Shown piece by piece: positions 8,767 to 17,912 of a stretch of 64,000 nt of DNA. The notes below the pieces were generated by a model. The model made no database searches and had not been told where the DNA came from. It worked only from the letters and a program-made list of their open reading frames with translations. Within the stretch, counting starts at the first letter, position 1; each line of letters opens with the position of its first letter. Origin of the DNA: Alphaproteobacteria bacterium (GTDB lineage Bacteria; Pseudomonadota; Alphaproteobacteria; Caulobacterales; Hyphomonadaceae); NCBI GenBank assembly GCA_018830285.1, contig JAHJSB010000063.1, positions 124,001 to 188,000 on the forward strand, given 5' to 3'. The position numbers and the translations under genes are program-made.

Positions 8767-9744
8767 GACACTGCGGTGCGGGTCTGAGTGATCCCATTCG
8801 GCGAGCAGGGTGCGCAGGGCCGAGACGAAGGCGAGCGGCTGGTCGAGCATGACATGGTGGCGCGCATGCGGGATCGAGATGAACGGCACCTGATGGCCGA
8901 GCAGCTTGCGCATGTACTCGCCGACATCGTCCGGCATCAGGTCACTTTCCTCGCCGCGGATGATGGCGATGCGGCATTTGGCGGCCTTCAGCATATCGCC
9001 GGGCGCGGCGTTCGGTTCGAAATGGGTCCAGATCGACGGATCGAATTTCCACGTCCAGCCATCGTCCTGCTTCTTGAGGCTCCAGCGGGCGATATAGTCC
9101 ATGGCGTAGTGGTTCTCGCAGAGCTGCGGCGGCGCAAGACGGAACCGGCCGAGGGCGCTGGCGAGGTCGTCGTAGACGCGGTTCGGACGGCCTGACCGGG
9201 GCGGGCCCTGGTGCGGACGCTCGGGCGGGTTCACGGGACTGTCGACAATGACCATGCCGGTGAAGCGGTCGCCATGTTCAGCGCCGGTGACGAGCGTGAC
9301 GAAGCCGCCAAAGGAATGGGCGACTATGATCGGCTTCACATCGGCGTCGAACAGGCCGGCATCTTCGGCCACGGCAATTTCCTCAGCCGAGAACGTGGCC
9401 ATGTCATAGGTCTCTCGCCAGTCGCTTTCGCCCATGCCGGAAAAGGTGAGCGCGGCGACATTGTAGTGCTCGGCGAAATAGGGCGCGATGAAATCCCACC
9501 AATGCGCATGCGCGCCGTTGCCGTGGACGAGGAGGAGGCCGGGCTTGCCGCGCTGGCCCCAGCGCTGGTAGCGGACCTGCGCGCCCTTTACCTCGACGGA
9601 GCAGGATTCGTAAGGGGTTGCGACCGCGTCCCGGAACCAGGCGGGCGCAGGCGGCACGGCGCCCCTGTATTCCAGCAGCGGGCCACCCTCGGATGGCATT
9701 TCCATCGGCTGGTCGCGCACGATTCCTTCGGGGCCTGAACTCAT
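8764..9744 (-). CDS. Alpha/beta-fold hydrolase
   Basis: 326 residues without a signal peptide. The alpha/beta hydrolase core shows the oxyanion motif VHGNGAH, the nucleophile elbow AHSFGG and a C-terminal catalytic histidine region in ISIPHARHHVMLDQP. The acid is probably the aspartate in VIVDSPVN or in the later GEESDLMP segment. Substrate is unknown; esterases, lipases, haloalkane dehalogenases and C-C hydrolases share this fold. AGAGG lies upstream of the start. It is monocistronic between a terminator on one side and a repeat-bearing gap on the other. Confidence 0.88.
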   Translation of the reverse strand: MSSGPEGIVRDQPMEMPSEGGPLLEYRGAVPPAPAWFRDAVATPYESCSVEVKGAQVRYQRWGQRGKPGLLLVHGNGAHAHWWDFIAPYFAEHYNVAALTFSGMGESDWRETYDMATFSAEEIAVAEDAGLFDADVKPIIVAHSFGGFVTLVTGAEHGDRFTGMVIVDSPVNPPERPHQGPPRSGRPNRVYDDLASALGRFRLAPPQLCENHYAMDYIARWSLKKQDDGWTWKFDPSIWTHFEPNAAPGDMLKAAKCRIAIIRGEESDLMPDDVGEYMRKLLGHQVPFISIPHARHHVMLDQPLAFVSALRTLLAEWDHSDPHRSV

Positions 9745-9902
9745 GGCGGATCCTCTTTACCTGACGCCCCTGTCATAAATGCGGGACCGGTTAAGACAAG
9801 CCTGACGCTGGGGATGGATGGGGCGTTGGGTTCGCCGCGCCTGCCTTCTCTTAGGACATGGGGGATTGGGTGCCGGGCGGAAATCCCTTTGACCCCCTCT
9901 AG

Positions 9903-9924
9903 CTCCCCCCCTTGCAGGGGGGAG
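9903..9924. repeat. C-rich/G-rich palindromic repeat element
   Basis: CTCCCCCC and GGGGGGAG form an eight-base stem around CTTGCA, inside the longer text GACCCCCTCTAGCTCCCCCC. A similar C-rich half-repeat follows at about 9951-9966. Elements of this look are scattered in intergenic regions of many alphaproteobacterial genomes. The copy number here cannot be judged from one window. It lies in the 260-base gap between the hydrolase start and the redoxin stop. Confidence 0.55.
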
Positions 9925-10004
9925 AACAGTCCGGGCCACGGGAAAGACAGCTCCTCCCCCTGGAAGGACGAGCGCTTGGGACAACGGGGCATAGAGTCAG
10001 CGGC

Positions 10005-10652
10005 CTATTCGTATTTCACCGAGCAGCCATAGGGTTGGGAGCTGGGTACGGCGACAGCTTCGCCGGCGGCGACGCTGTCGAGGGCGGCGCGGACATAATT
10101 GGTGGCGTCGGCGATGTCATCAACGCGCGCGGATGGCGCGGAATCGATGGCGCCCTCATAGGCGAGCGTGCCGTCAGGCCCGATGACATACATGTGCGGC
10201 GTGGTCTTGGCGCCGTAGAGGTGGCCGATCTCTCCCGTCGGATCGAGCAGGACGTGGGTGGGCATGGCATCGCGGATGGTGGTCAACGCGCTGGCTTCGT
10301 CGCCGGTGACGTGGCCCTGCTTTCCGGGGGCGGAGGAAATCACCGAGAGCCAGACGACATCATCGGCGCCAGCATAGGATTGCAGGGCCTGCATGTTGGC
10401 GGGCGGGGTCGCATAGTGCTTCTGGACGAAGGGGCAGCCGTCATTGGTCCATTCGAGAACCACCGTCCGGCCCGAGAAATCGGATAGCGAGACGGTGTCT
10501 CCATGCGAATTGGTACCGGTGAAACCAGGAACGGGCTGGCCGGGCGTGACGAGGGGGCTGGCATCGGCGGTGGAGGCAATCAGCGCGCCGGCTGTCAGGG
10601 CGACAGCGGCGGCCATGCCGGCGGCGAGTGAAAGGTTACGGCGGCTGAACAT
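10005..10652 (-). CDS. Exported redoxin (AhpC/TSA, thioredoxin-fold) protein
   Basis: 215 residues from the ATG at 10652, which has AGGAG seven bases upstream. The track start 36 bases earlier lacks this. MFSRRNLSLAAGMAAAVALTAG is an export signal with a twin-arginine look. The mature redoxin domain has GFTGTNSHGDTVSLSDFSG, the probable active cysteine in NDGCPFVQKHY (one cysteine, not CxxC) and TTPHMYVIGPDG with the conserved cis-proline. It probably reduces peroxides or thiols outside the cytoplasm. The ScsB-like reductase gene lies 41 bases upstream on the same strand and is the likely electron donor. Confidence 0.85.
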   Translation of the reverse strand: MFSRRNLSLAAGMAAAVALTAGALIASTADASPLVTPGQPVPGFTGTNSHGDTVSLSDFSGRTVVLEWTNDGCPFVQKHYATPPANMQALQSYAGADDVVWLSVISSAPGKQGHVTGDEASALTTIRDAMPTHVLLDPTGEIGHLYGAKTTPHMYVIGPDGTLAYEGAIDSAPSARVDDIADATNYVRAALDSVAAGEAVAVPSSQPYGCSVKYE

Positions 10653-10693
10653 GTGCAGTCTCCTATCGTGTTTCCCCCTGCCCGGCATTCAAC

Positions 10694-12784
10694 TCAAGAC
10701 GCGTCCAGAAGTCCAATCACAAGGTCTTTAGACAGGATTTCGGGCAGGATATCCGGCTCGGTCGCGCCTGCCGGATACCAGAGATACATCGGCACGCCGG
10801 CGCGTTCGCGCAGCTTCAGTTCGGCAGCAATGACCGGATCCTTGCGGGTGAAATCGGCGACAAGGAAGGCCGCACCGGCATCGGCAAAAGCCGCGTGCAC
10901 AGCCGTGGTCTTGAGCGTGCTGAGCTTGTTGAGCTGGCAGGTGGCGCACCATGTGGCGGTGAAGTCGACAAAGACCGGGCGGCCTTCGGCGGTGAGTTCG
11001 GCGACGCGTTCGGGGCTCCAGGCCTCGGTCTCGTATTTGGCGGCATAGGCCGTGGGTGTGCCTTCCGTGCCGCCGGGAACCGTGGCGCGCAGGGCAGGCC
11101 ATGCAAAGCCGGCCACGAGGACGAGCGCAGCAGCGGCACGGGCTGGCGTCCCCCCACGTTTGCCGAGCCAGATGGCGAAGGCGATGCCGGTGGCACCGGC
11201 GACTGTCCAGGCGACCGCGCCATGACCGGCCAGCGCGCCGAGCACCGAGAGCAGCCATGCCGCAGTGAGGAACATCGGGAAGGCGAAGAATTGTTTCAGC
11301 GTTTCCATCCACCTGCCGGGCTTGGGCAGGAGACGCTGCAGGCCGGGCACGAAACTGAGCAGGAGGAATGGCAGCGCGAGGCCGAAGCCCATGGCGAGGA
11401 AGACGGCCAGGACGGCGGGGGCTGGCTGGGTCATGACCGCACCCAGCGCAACGCCAAGGAAGGGACCGACGCAGGGCGCGCCGACGACAGCCGCGAGAAT
11501 GCCCGTGAAGAAAGCCCCGGCAGCGCCGTTGCGGCTGGCAAGGGTGCTGCCTGTGTTCTGGATCGAGGTGCCAAGCTCGAACAGGCCCATAAGCCAGAGT
11601 CCGATGACGAACATGATGAGGGCGAGGATGGCGACGGTCGGCGCGTTCTGGAGCTGGAAGCCGAGCGTGGCCGTGCCGGTGGCGGCGCGTATGGCAATGA
11701 TGACGGCGGCGAGCGCCGCGAAGGAGACGAGGACGCCGCCTGTGTACCAGAGGCCGTGGCTTCGCAGCTCTTTCGCGTGGCCGCTGGCGGCAGCCGAGAC
11801 CATGCCCATGGCCTTGATCGAGAGGACCGGCAGGACGCAGGGCATCAGGTTGAGGATGAGACCGCCGATGAAGGCGAAGAGGGCGAGCGTGAGAAGGCCT
11901 GTCGTGCTGCCCCCTCCGGACCGGGCGGCGGCGAGGCCGGACGTATTGTCGAAGACCGGCCCCTGCGCGGCCGAGAGTTCGTAGCCGACACGGGCACCAT
12001 CTGGCTGCTCGATCACGAGGACACCGCCCAGCGGGCCGTCTGGCGCATCCGGGCTGGCGGGCATGAGGGTGAGCGTCGCGCCGTCAGCGCCGAAACTGGC
12101 GGGTTGGCCTGCCGGGTGGCTGATCTCGTGGGCGAAGGGGAAGAAGCGGAGGGCCGCGTCACGCGTGAGACCGGGTGCGCCGCGCAGGCTGAGTTTCCAC
12201 GGGCTGGCGGACGTGTCGAGACGGGCCTCACCGGCAAAACCGGTTGGCACCCTGGCGATCCAGTCGGAGATCATCGTGCCATGGGCCGGGTCGGGCGTGG
12301 CATCCCCGACATCCAGCACGAGGGAGACGTCGGCATATTCCGGTACGCAGATGTCTTCGCAGATCAGATAATCAGCGATGACGTCGAGCCGGACCGTACC
12401 GCTGGCCGAGGCGGGGATCATCAGCGAGAAGGGCAGGATGACCTGGTCGCTGTAGCCATAGTCCATGATTTCGCCAACGACGACGGGCAGGAGAGACGGA
12501 ATCGGCCAGAGAAAATCACCAATGGCGCCGGCAGGAATGTTGCTTGTATCGCGGTGGACAAGCTGTGGCGGCAGGCCCGCATCGCCGGCATTGCGCCAGT
12601 AGACGTGCCAGTCGGGGTCGAGATCCATCTTCAGCGCGGCCTGGATGGTTTCTCCGGGCAGGACGGAGGTGCGCTCCGCGATCAGTTCGACGCGGGCATG
12701 GCCGCCATCAACCGGGGCGGCCAGCGCGGGCGCCATGGCGCCAAGGAAAATCGCGGCAAGCAGGCTGCAAAGGATACGGGTCAT
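10694..12784 (-). CDS. ScsB/DsbD-type thiol:disulfide interchange reductase
   Basis: 696 residues in three parts. After the signal peptide (LAAIFLGAMAPALAAP) comes a periplasmic DsbD-alpha/ScsB-like region with a cysteine pair in LICEDICVPEY. Next is the DsbD membrane domain (LMPCVLPVLSIKAMG and GAPCVGPFLG contain the two redox cysteines). A C-terminal thioredoxin domain carries WCATC. Such proteins move electrons from cytoplasmic thioredoxin across the membrane to periplasmic acceptors. The large N-terminal region fits ScsB rather than classical DsbD. The downstream redoxin is the likely partner. No strong Shine-Dalgarno is visible before the ATG. Confidence 0.9.
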   Translation of the reverse strand: MTRILCSLLAAIFLGAMAPALAAPVDGGHARVELIAERTSVLPGETIQAALKMDLDPDWHVYWRNAGDAGLPPQLVHRDTSNIPAGAIGDFLWPIPSLLPVVVGEIMDYGYSDQVILPFSLMIPASASGTVRLDVIADYLICEDICVPEYADVSLVLDVGDATPDPAHGTMISDWIARVPTGFAGEARLDTSASPWKLSLRGAPGLTRDAALRFFPFAHEISHPAGQPASFGADGATLTLMPASPDAPDGPLGGVLVIEQPDGARVGYELSAAQGPVFDNTSGLAAARSGGGSTTGLLTLALFAFIGGLILNLMPCVLPVLSIKAMGMVSAAASGHAKELRSHGLWYTGGVLVSFAALAAVIIAIRAATGTATLGFQLQNAPTVAILALIMFVIGLWLMGLFELGTSIQNTGSTLASRNGAAGAFFTGILAAVVGAPCVGPFLGVALGAVMTQPAPAVLAVFLAMGFGLALPFLLLSFVPGLQRLLPKPGRWMETLKQFFAFPMFLTAAWLLSVLGALAGHGAVAWTVAGATGIAFAIWLGKRGGTPARAAAALVLVAGFAWPALRATVPGGTEGTPTAYAAKYETEAWSPERVAELTAEGRPVFVDFTATWCATCQLNKLSTLKTTAVHAAFADAGAAFLVADFTRKDPVIAAELKLRERAGVPMYLWYPAGATEPDILPEILSKDLVIGLLDAS

Positions 12785-12889
12785 GAAGGCACTCTCATCG
12801 GGTCAATTGCCCATATGCCTGTGATTGGCCGCAGAATGAAGGCCCTCGCTCATTCGTGAACGGTGCGCGAGCGGATGCGCTGCCGAACG

Positions 12890-12920
12890 AAAAAGGCGGC
12901 CCCGCAAGGAGCCGCCTTTG
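12890..12920 (-). terminator. Rho-independent terminator of the sapC-like gene
   Basis: On the minus strand AAAGGCGGC and GCCGCCTTT form a nine-base stem around a ten-base loop, followed by more thymines (CCTTTTTCG). It lies 20 bases after the SapC-family stop and isolates it from the ScsB-like gene. Confidence 0.85.
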
Positions 12921-12940
12921 AAATCACGTTGTCAGACGGA

Positions 12941-13747
12941 TCAGACGGCTGCCTGAACTTCCGTGGCCTGCGTGCGCACGGCACGCTGGATGATCTTCGG
13001 CCAGTTGAGCAGCGAGACGAGATGGGCATAACAGGCGCCCACGGCGCCATTGTTGCGCAGCTCGAGGTATTTCGAATCCGGCAGCTTGTTCAGGCGCTCT
13101 TCGGAAATGGCGTAATAGTCAGCGATCTTCTGCTGCTCGCCGGCCGGGTTGCCTTGCGCGTCACGCGGCTGGAAGGCGACGGTCTTCTGTTCCATCAGGT
13201 CCAGGTCGATGAGCATTTTCACGAATTCCGCCGTGGCGCGGCGCTGACGCTCGAATTCCTTGCAGAATTCGACCGCGTCATTGGTGAATTTCGTCGGCTG
13301 GCCATTTTCGAAGAAAGGCACTTCCGGCTGATTCGTCACCATGGGCGCGGCGCGGTCGACGCAGAGGACGAGGCGGTCAGACGCATCATCAGCGGCAAAT
13401 ACGAAGGGGTAACGGCGCACAAAGGCCGGCACATAATGGTCATCCGAGACACGGCCCTGCGCGTCAACGAACAGGTTCTGGCCCTGGCGAACACCCATGA
13501 CGGCGACAGGGGTGCGGTCATTGCCGACGAAAATGATCGGATAGGACGCGGCCGCGAGGCCGAATTCAGTGACGGTGACCGGCACGGCATGCGCCTGGCG
13601 CAGGAATCCGAACGGCTCGGCAATCTGTTTGACACCGAGGCCACCGTGATCTTCCGGCGACAAGGGCTGGGGCTGTTGGTAGAAGAGAACTTGGCCTGTG
13701 AGTGGCGGGACGCCACCGGTGGGCGGTGTTGCAGGGGGGTTGTTCAC
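12941..13747 (-). CDS. SapC family protein
   Basis: 268 residues starting at a GTG with CAGGAG seven bases upstream. The protein is soluble and shows the SapC layout, with a proline-rich start, FYQQPQPLSPEDHGGLGV, FPIIF-like strand ASYPIIFVGND, the central YPFVFAADD and the C-terminal LRNNGAVGACYAHLVSLLNW. SapC was first noted in a Campylobacter S-layer locus, and homologues are common in Caulobacterales and sphingomonads, but its biochemical role is unknown. No S-layer gene is visible nearby, so a link to surface layers is not supported here. A strong terminator follows. Confidence 0.85.
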   Translation of the reverse strand: MNNPPATPPTGGVPPLTGQVLFYQQPQPLSPEDHGGLGVKQIAEPFGFLRQAHAVPVTVTEFGLAAASYPIIFVGNDRTPVAVMGVRQGQNLFVDAQGRVSDDHYVPAFVRRYPFVFAADDASDRLVLCVDRAAPMVTNQPEVPFFENGQPTKFTNDAVEFCKEFERQRRATAEFVKMLIDLDLMEQKTVAFQPRDAQGNPAGEQQKIADYYAISEERLNKLPDSKYLELRNNGAVGACYAHLVSLLNWPKIIQRAVRTQATEVQAAV

Positions 13748-13851
13748 GTGTCTGCTCCTGAATTGTTGGCGGGAGCGTTAGCGGAAATAGGGACTGGCCA
13801 CAACACCCGAACCGGCTTGAATTACACTAAAAACAAGGTGAAAAAAACGTC

Positions 13852-15738
13852 ATGTTCATCCAAAGGCTGATCTGCTCCCATCGCCGCCAGCCGGCACGGC
13901 TTGCGGCGATAGCGATGGCCGTGTGCCTGACAAGCTGTTCGCCATCGGTCGATGATGCCGGAACGCCGCGTCGCATCGCCCGCCAGGTCGACCAGCTGAT
14001 GACCACGCTGGCACAGACCGAACTGGCGCGCGACCCGGAACTGGCCACCCAGCTGGGCCTTACGGAAAAGACCGTGGGCTATGAGTTCAACCGCTACCTG
14101 ACCGACCGGTCGCAGGCGACCTACGAGCGGGTGCGCGTGTCGCGGCTGGAAATGCTGCAGGCGCTGGCCGAGGCGCCGAAGCCGGCCGCTGGCAGTGCAC
14201 AGGCGCGCCACATGGAAACCCTGATCAAGGCCTATGAGACGGCCGAGAGCCTGTTCGTGGCCGGTCATGGACAGACCGGGCTGGGCATAGCCTATCCCTA
14301 TGTCGCCGACCAGATGCGCGGCGCCTATCTGGACGTGCCGGACCTGATGACCCGGTCGCACCCCGTTCGGACAGCGCAGGACGCGCGCAATTACGTCACA
14401 CGCCTGGCGGCTTTTCCGGATGCAATCGACGACGAGCGCCGCCGCCTGAACGCCGATGCGGCGGCGGGCGTGATTGCGCCTGACTTCATCCTGCGCCGCA
14501 TGGCCGTGCTGGCAACCGAAATGGGCGCCGGCCGGGCCGAGGACCATATCCTCGTGACGACTCTGGACAGCCTGCTCGGCGGCCCGGAGGACCTCAGCGC
14601 CGAGGAACGCGACGCCCTGGCGGTCCGTACCCGGGAGCTGGTCGCGACAGGCATCCTGCCGGCCTATGAGCGCTTTGCCAACGACCTGATCCTGCTGGCC
14701 GCAAGGGCGCCATCCGAGCCCGGCGTCTGGCAATTGCCGGAAGGCAATGCCTATTACGACGCGGCGCTGGCCGCCTATACGTATGACGGCGTCAGTGCGG
14801 TCGAGCTGCACGCGCTGGGCCAGCGCGAAGTGATTGCACTCACTGACCAGCTGGACGCGGCATTGACGGAAGCCGGTTTTATCGAGGGCAGTGTTGCCGA
14901 ACGGTTGCAGGCGCTGGCCGCCCTGCCCGATCAGACCTATGCAGACGATGAGGTGGGCCGCGAAGCCTTGCTGGAACGGATGCGCCAGCTGGAGCAAAAG
15001 GCCGAGGCCGCACTGGGAAATGAGATTCCGAGCCTGCCGAAGACGCGGGTGGCGATCCGGGCTGTCCCGGATTTCCTTGAAGCATCGTCGCCGTCGGCCT
15101 TCTACAGCGCCGCCCCGGCCAATGGGTCAGCGCCCGGCCTGTTTGCGATCAACCTGTCGGACATGAGCGCATGGCCGGACTTCACGCTGGCAACGCTGGT
15201 CTATCATGAGACCCTGCCCGGCCATCACCTGGAGAGCGCGGTTGCCGCTGAGCGGGCGAACCTGCCGCTGGCCCGCCAGATGATCTGGAATGTGGCTTAT
15301 GGCGAGGGCTGGGGCGCCTATGCCGAGACGCTGGCCGACGATATGGGCCTCTACACGGACGATCCGCTGGGACGGATCGGCTACCTGCAATCCATGCTGT
15401 TCCGGGCAGCACGGGTCGTGACCGATACCGGCATCCACCGGATGAAGTGGAGCCGCCAGCAGGCCGTGGACTATCTCACCAGCATCACAGGCCAGCCGGA
15501 AGCGGCGATGGCGGCGGAAGTCGACCGCTATGCGGTCTGGCCGGGGCAGGCTGCTGCCTATTGGGTTGGGCGCGAGCGCATCCTGGACTTGCGCGAGCGG
15601 GCCCAGCGGGTCCTGGGGCCGAAATTCAACCGGGCAACCTTCCATGAAGTGGTGCTGACGGGCGGCCCGCGCCCGCTCGATATTCTCGAAACAGACGTCG
15701 AGCAATGGTATGGCGCGCAGGTCGACCGGAACGAATAA
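13852..15738 (+). CDS. DUF885 lipoprotein, putative metallopeptidase-like
   Basis: 628 residues. After a basic start, LAAIAMAVCLTSC gives a lipobox, so the protein is membrane-attached outside the cytoplasm. The long helical body carries the DUF885 hallmark LVYHETLPGHHLESAV, an HExxxxHH zinc-binding-like motif, then YGEGWGAYAETLADDMG, which supplies the downstream glutamate. This arrangement resembles M3/M32-like peptidases, so peptide or ester hydrolysis is plausible, but the family is not well characterised. A second DUF885 lipoprotein lies at 53.5 kb with a different form of the motif. A VWA lipoprotein gene follows after 95 bases. Confidence 0.88.
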   Translation: MFIQRLICSHRRQPARLAAIAMAVCLTSCSPSVDDAGTPRRIARQVDQLMTTLAQTELARDPELATQLGLTEKTVGYEFNRYLTDRSQATYERVRVSRLEMLQALAEAPKPAAGSAQARHMETLIKAYETAESLFVAGHGQTGLGIAYPYVADQMRGAYLDVPDLMTRSHPVRTAQDARNYVTRLAAFPDAIDDERRRLNADAAAGVIAPDFILRRMAVLATEMGAGRAEDHILVTTLDSLLGGPEDLSAEERDALAVRTRELVATGILPAYERFANDLILLAARAPSEPGVWQLPEGNAYYDAALAAYTYDGVSAVELHALGQREVIALTDQLDAALTEAGFIEGSVAERLQALAALPDQTYADDEVGREALLERMRQLEQKAEAALGNEIPSLPKTRVAIRAVPDFLEASSPSAFYSAAPANGSAPGLFAINLSDMSAWPDFTLATLVYHETLPGHHLESAVAAERANLPLARQMIWNVAYGEGWGAYAETLADDMGLYTDDPLGRIGYLQSMLFRAARVVTDTGIHRMKWSRQQAVDYLTSITGQPEAAMAAEVDRYAVWPGQAAAYWVGRERILDLRERAQRVLGPKFNRATFHEVVLTGGPRPLDILETDVEQWYGAQVDRNE

Positions 15739-15833
15739 GGCCGGGAAATCCCAAAACAATCCGAAGTCTGCCCTAATCCCGCCATGTCGCCTGCGCCATT
15801 CTGTCGGCAAGGACGCTTATCGGAGGGACGACC

Positions 15834-17549
15834 ATGAGACTTCGCGGATTGATACTGGCCAGTGTGGCCGCAACAGCCCTGATCGCAGGGTGCACGACGG
15901 ACACCGGCGCGGCGGACGGAACCGTCGCTGACGCCAAGCCGGCAACATCGTCTGCGCCACCACCCCCTCCGCCGCCACCCATGGCCGAATCGGACCAGGC
16001 GCTTCAGGGCATTGTCGTGACGGGGAGCGGCAAGGACAGCCGCCAGGAGATGGGGCGCATGATTCCGTCACCCGTCATCATGGCCCCGCCCGAGCCTGAG
16101 TTCCGAGACCAGTATGAGGATGTCGAGTCGAACCCGGTCAAGCTGACCCGCGAAGAACCGGTCTCGACCTTCTCGATCGATGTCGACACGGCGTCCTACG
16201 CCAATGTCCGCCGCTTCCTGAAAGGCGGCACCTTGCCGCCCAAGGACGCCGTGCGGATCGAGGAACTGATCAATTATTTCGACTATGCCTATCCGCAACC
16301 GAAAGCGGGCAGTGACCCCTTCTCGACGCAGGTGGCAATGATGCCCTCGCCCTTCAATGCGGGGCGCGAGCTGATCCAGATCGGCATCCAGGGCCGCCAC
16401 ATTGACCGCGACGCCCGCCCGCCAATCAATTTGACGCTGCTGGTGGACGTGTCGGGCTCGATGCATTCGGAAGACAAGCTGCCGCTGGCGCGCCAGGCGA
16501 TGAAACTGATGTTGGAAGAGATGGAGCCGACCGATACGGTGGCGATCGTGGTCTATGCCGGCGCGGCCGGTGAAGTGCTGGCGCCGACGCCGGTGAGCGA
16601 CAAACGTAAGATCGTCGCGGCGCTTGAAAACCTGCGGGCCGGTGGCTCGACAGCTGGCGGCGAAGGCCTGCGGCTGGCCTATTCGCTGGCTGAGCAGGGC
16701 CTGAAGAAGGATGCGGTCAATCGCGTGATGCTGCTGACCGATGGCGATTTCAATGTCGGCATCTCCGACCCCGAACAGCTGGAAGACTTTGTCTCGCGCA
16801 AGCGGGAAACCGGCATCTATCTCTCTGTGCTCGGCTTCGGGCGCGGCAATTACAATGACGCGATGATGCAGAAGATCGCCCAGACCGGGAATGGCACGGC
16901 AGCCTACATCGATACGCTGAGCGAGGCGCGCAAAGTGCTGTCAGACGACCTGGCGGGCAATATTTTCCCGATTGCGGATGATGTGAAGATCCAGGTGGAG
17001 TTCAACCCGGCACGGATCGCGGAATACCGGCTGATCGGCTACGAGACGCGGATGCTGGACCGGGAAGACTTCAACAACGACAAGGTGGATGCCGGCGACA
17101 TTGGCGCAGGCACCAGCGTGACGGCGATCTATGAGGTCACGCCAACGGGCTCTGACGCGGCGCAGATTGACCCGCTGCGCTATGGCGAGGCGGCCAAGGC
17201 TGGCAGCGCAACGGGCGAGTATGCGTTCGTGAAGCTGCGCTACAAGGCGCCGGGCGCGGACACGTCAAAGCTGCTGACCTATCCCGTAACCGACACGAAC
17301 CGCGTGGCGAGCATCGACAAGGCCCCGGAATGGGCGCGCTTTGCGACCGCCGTGGCGGGCTTCGGCGAAATGCTGAAGGGTGGAGAAGCCCTTGGCACAG
17401 GCTTCGGCTGGGAGGCTATCCGAGAACTGGGGTCTGGCGCCAAGGGCAAGGATGAATTCGGCTATCGCGCCGAATTCATCGAACTGACCCGTCTGGCCGA
17501 GACGGCTGATGCGCAAGCGACGCTCAACCGGCCCAGCCAGGAAGAATAG
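15834..17549 (+). CDS. YfbK-like von Willebrand factor A domain lipoprotein
   Basis: 571 residues. ASVAATALIAGC is a lipoprotein signal. A proline-rich linker leads to QGIVVTGSGKDSRQEMG, then the YfbK-type N-terminal segment (STFSIDVDTASYANVRRFL). The VWA domain contains a MIDAS motif LLVDVSGSMHSEDKLPLARQA with further LTDGDFNVG, and a C-terminal DUF3520-like part follows. VWA domains bind a metal and mediate protein contacts. The cellular role of YfbK proteins is unclear. The IVVTGS motif is normally seen at the start of TonB-dependent receptor plugs and is odd here. GGAGG lies seven bases before the ATG. Confidence 0.88.
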   Translation: MRLRGLILASVAATALIAGCTTDTGAADGTVADAKPATSSAPPPPPPPPMAESDQALQGIVVTGSGKDSRQEMGRMIPSPVIMAPPEPEFRDQYEDVESNPVKLTREEPVSTFSIDVDTASYANVRRFLKGGTLPPKDAVRIEELINYFDYAYPQPKAGSDPFSTQVAMMPSPFNAGRELIQIGIQGRHIDRDARPPINLTLLVDVSGSMHSEDKLPLARQAMKLMLEEMEPTDTVAIVVYAGAAGEVLAPTPVSDKRKIVAALENLRAGGSTAGGEGLRLAYSLAEQGLKKDAVNRVMLLTDGDFNVGISDPEQLEDFVSRKRETGIYLSVLGFGRGNYNDAMMQKIAQTGNGTAAYIDTLSEARKVLSDDLAGNIFPIADDVKIQVEFNPARIAEYRLIGYETRMLDREDFNNDKVDAGDIGAGTSVTAIYEVTPTGSDAAQIDPLRYGEAAKAGSATGEYAFVKLRYKAPGADTSKLLTYPVTDTNRVASIDKAPEWARFATAVAGFGEMLKGGEALGTGFGWEAIRELGSGAKGKDEFGYRAEFIELTRLAETADAQATLNRPSQEE

Positions 17550-17552
17550 GCC

Positions 17553-17888
17553 TCAAGCGGCAATCTTGCGGGAGTGATCGGTGAAACAGACGGTCGAGAA
17601 GCCTTCCTCGATATCGTTCACCATCAGTTTGCGCGCCGCAGCGTCGAATTCGTGGGCGAGGAAGACGGCATTGGCGCCGTAACGCTCGGCCTCTGCCAGG
17701 GCCCAGATGGGCTGGAGGTCGTGCGGCCGACCCGACAGTTCGACGACCCGGATGAGGCGCCATCCATAGGCGTCCGGCGCGGCGAAGATGGCCACGCCCG
17801 GGCAACGTGCCCACGGGCCGTCCGGTGCCACGCGATTGAATTCCCAAGCCTTGCCAGACCGTCCCCGAAAACTAACTGTGATACCCAT
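17553..17888 (-). CDS. Small protein of unknown function behind LexA- and CtrA-type sites
   Basis: 111 residues from the ATG at 17888, with GGAG seven bases upstream. The track extends it 28 codons through the promoter. No signal peptide, membrane segment or known motif. The sequence is basic at the start (GITVSFRGRSGKAWEFNRV), then has RLIRVVELSGRPHDLQPIWA and a helical AEAERYGANAVFLAHEFDAA part, suggesting a compact alpha/beta fold. I do not recognise the family. Two GTTC-N7-GTTC repeats and one TTAA-N7-TTAA repeat sit within 81 bases of the start codon. This suggests damage-inducible and cell-cycle control. It converges with the VWA gene, leaving three bases between stops. Confidence 0.7.
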   Translation of the reverse strand: MGITVSFRGRSGKAWEFNRVAPDGPWARCPGVAIFAAPDAYGWRLIRVVELSGRPHDLQPIWALAEAERYGANAVFLAHEFDAAARKLMVNDIEEGFSTVCFTDHSRKIAA

Positions 17889-17903
17889 GTTCCTGCTCCG
17901 TTC
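17889..17903. promoter_or_regulatory. LexA-type box, proximal copy (GTTC-N7-GTTC)
   Basis: GTTCCTGCTCCGTTC lies directly against the start codon of the minus-strand gene and overlaps its Shine-Dalgarno. GTTC-N7-GTTC is the known LexA recognition pattern in alphaproteobacteria. Binding here would block transcription, and the position would also fit weak occupancy. Confidence 0.6.
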
Positions 17904-17912
17904 TCTTGTCCT

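Noticed and set aside
9741-9992. Frame translating as SPLQGGELEGVKG
   Set aside because: It is the translation of an intergenic palindromic repeat and not a conserved protein.
10895-12859. 654-codon open frame antisense to the ScsB-like gene
   Set aside because: Low-complexity, charged translation without domains; the opposite frame carries clear DsbD motifs.
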